This document shows positions 63,843 through 64,000 of a stretch of DNA of 64,000 nucleotides, one piece after another; positions within the stretch are counted from its first letter, which is position 1, and each line of letters opens with the position of its first letter. Below the pieces are notes generated by a model that saw only the letters and a list, made by a program, of their open reading frames with translations, ran no database searches and was not told the DNA's origin. The DNA comes from CAZHVS01 sp964536015. Its GTDB lineage: Bacteria; Bacteroidota; Ignavibacteria; Ignavibacteriales; Ignavibacteriaceae. Where the stretch lies: positions 139,271 to 203,270 of the forward strand of contig CAZHVS010000005.1 in NCBI GenBank assembly GCA_964536015.1, in the 5' to 3' direction. The position numbers and the translations under genes are program-made.

Positions 63843-64000
63843 GTATAACTATTACTTATACTGCGTAGAATTATTACTTAGAGAACATAGATATGCACGC
63901 AGTTGCATAACTATATTCCAATTATTTGCTTTTTGTTCTAAATTGTCAATATTTAAAAATAGGTCGTGCATATATGTATTCCAGTTATATTTCAGTATAT
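63843..64000 (-). repeat. attC-like site d and 155-bp repeat copy 2 (cut by window edge)
   Basis: 150 of 155 bases from 63846 equal the repeat at 61743-61897. On the minus strand the outer core ATATAAC (63990-63984) and the other outer core GTTATAC (63849-63843) pair in 6 of 7 positions, better than in site b, with the same TGG versus A asymmetry beside the inner arms. The repeat continues to the last base of the window. It opens the cassette with the barrel protein. Confidence 0.6.

Noticed and set aside
61743..64000. Insertion sequence bounded by the 155-bp direct repeats
   Set aside because: No transposase frame lies between them, and the repeats show attC-type cores instead of terminal inverted repeats.

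Overview
The window is AT-rich bacterial DNA. Two secreted proteins end in type IX secretion (Por) sorting tails with the PNPFNPST motif. With the abundance of hybrid two-component kinases, this points to the Bacteroidota/Chlorobi side of the tree, most likely an Ignavibacteria-type organism (inference; no rRNA is present to confirm it). A run of exactly 100 N at 34482-34581 marks a draft scaffold gap inside a tandem repeat.

0-15 kb: a divergent sensor kinase and NtrC-type regulator face a type IV filament operon on the plus strand. The operon holds two tandem short pilin-like genes behind a good sigma-54 promoter match, then a GspF/PilC platform, a GspE/PilB ATPase, a PilT-like ATPase, a PilM-PilN fusion, a PilO-PilP-like protein and a short secretin. 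A receiver protein, a large hybrid kinase and a receiver-DHp protein without an ATPase domain follow directly. 15-28.6 kb: more signalling (hybrid kinase plus NtrC regulator; PAS kinase plus NtrC regulator; STAS protein plus REC-REC-PP2C phosphatase), with a GDSL hydrolase, a DUF4159/DUF4175-type pair and an outer-membrane barrel in between.

28.6-34 kb: a minus-strand metabolic group (LeuD-like, LeuC-like, class III CoA-transferase, HMG-CoA-lyase family, NAD-isocitrate/homoisocitrate-dehydrogenase family) that looks like a hydroxy-acid or branched dicarboxylate route rather than leucine synthesis. 34-37.5 kb: a noncoding stretch with a 21-bp minisatellite, then a large type IX cargo protein. 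37.7-46.3 kb: a 1218-residue GH13 protein, then a compact minus-strand group of ligases (ATP-grasp, class I glutamine amidotransferase, GCS2/YbdK carboxylate-amine ligase, second ATP-grasp, esterase), a candidate undescribed biosynthetic pathway. 46.5-51 kb: plus-strand glycan genes (MetW-like and FkbM-like methyltransferases, GT8-like transferase, FdtA/FdtB-type amino-sugar genes). 51-58 kb: another type IX cargo, HU, a glycosyltransferase, a methyltransferase, a solitary GroES-like protein and a TPR-PAS-PAS kinase.

58-64 kb is the most unusual part. It looks like an integron cassette array read on the minus strand, with the integrase end beyond the right edge. Four attC-like sites can be drawn. 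The best-supported cassette is a TIR-STAND defence-type gene. It starts 29 bases after a GTTAGGT core, and its stop codon abuts an attC whose outer 12 bases exactly match the start of the cassette and whose arms pair with three extrahelical bases on one side. Other cassettes carry an outer-membrane protein with a broken secreted protein, and a noncoding segment with a REP-like hairpin repeat. I saw no tRNA, rRNA, CRISPR array or transposase.
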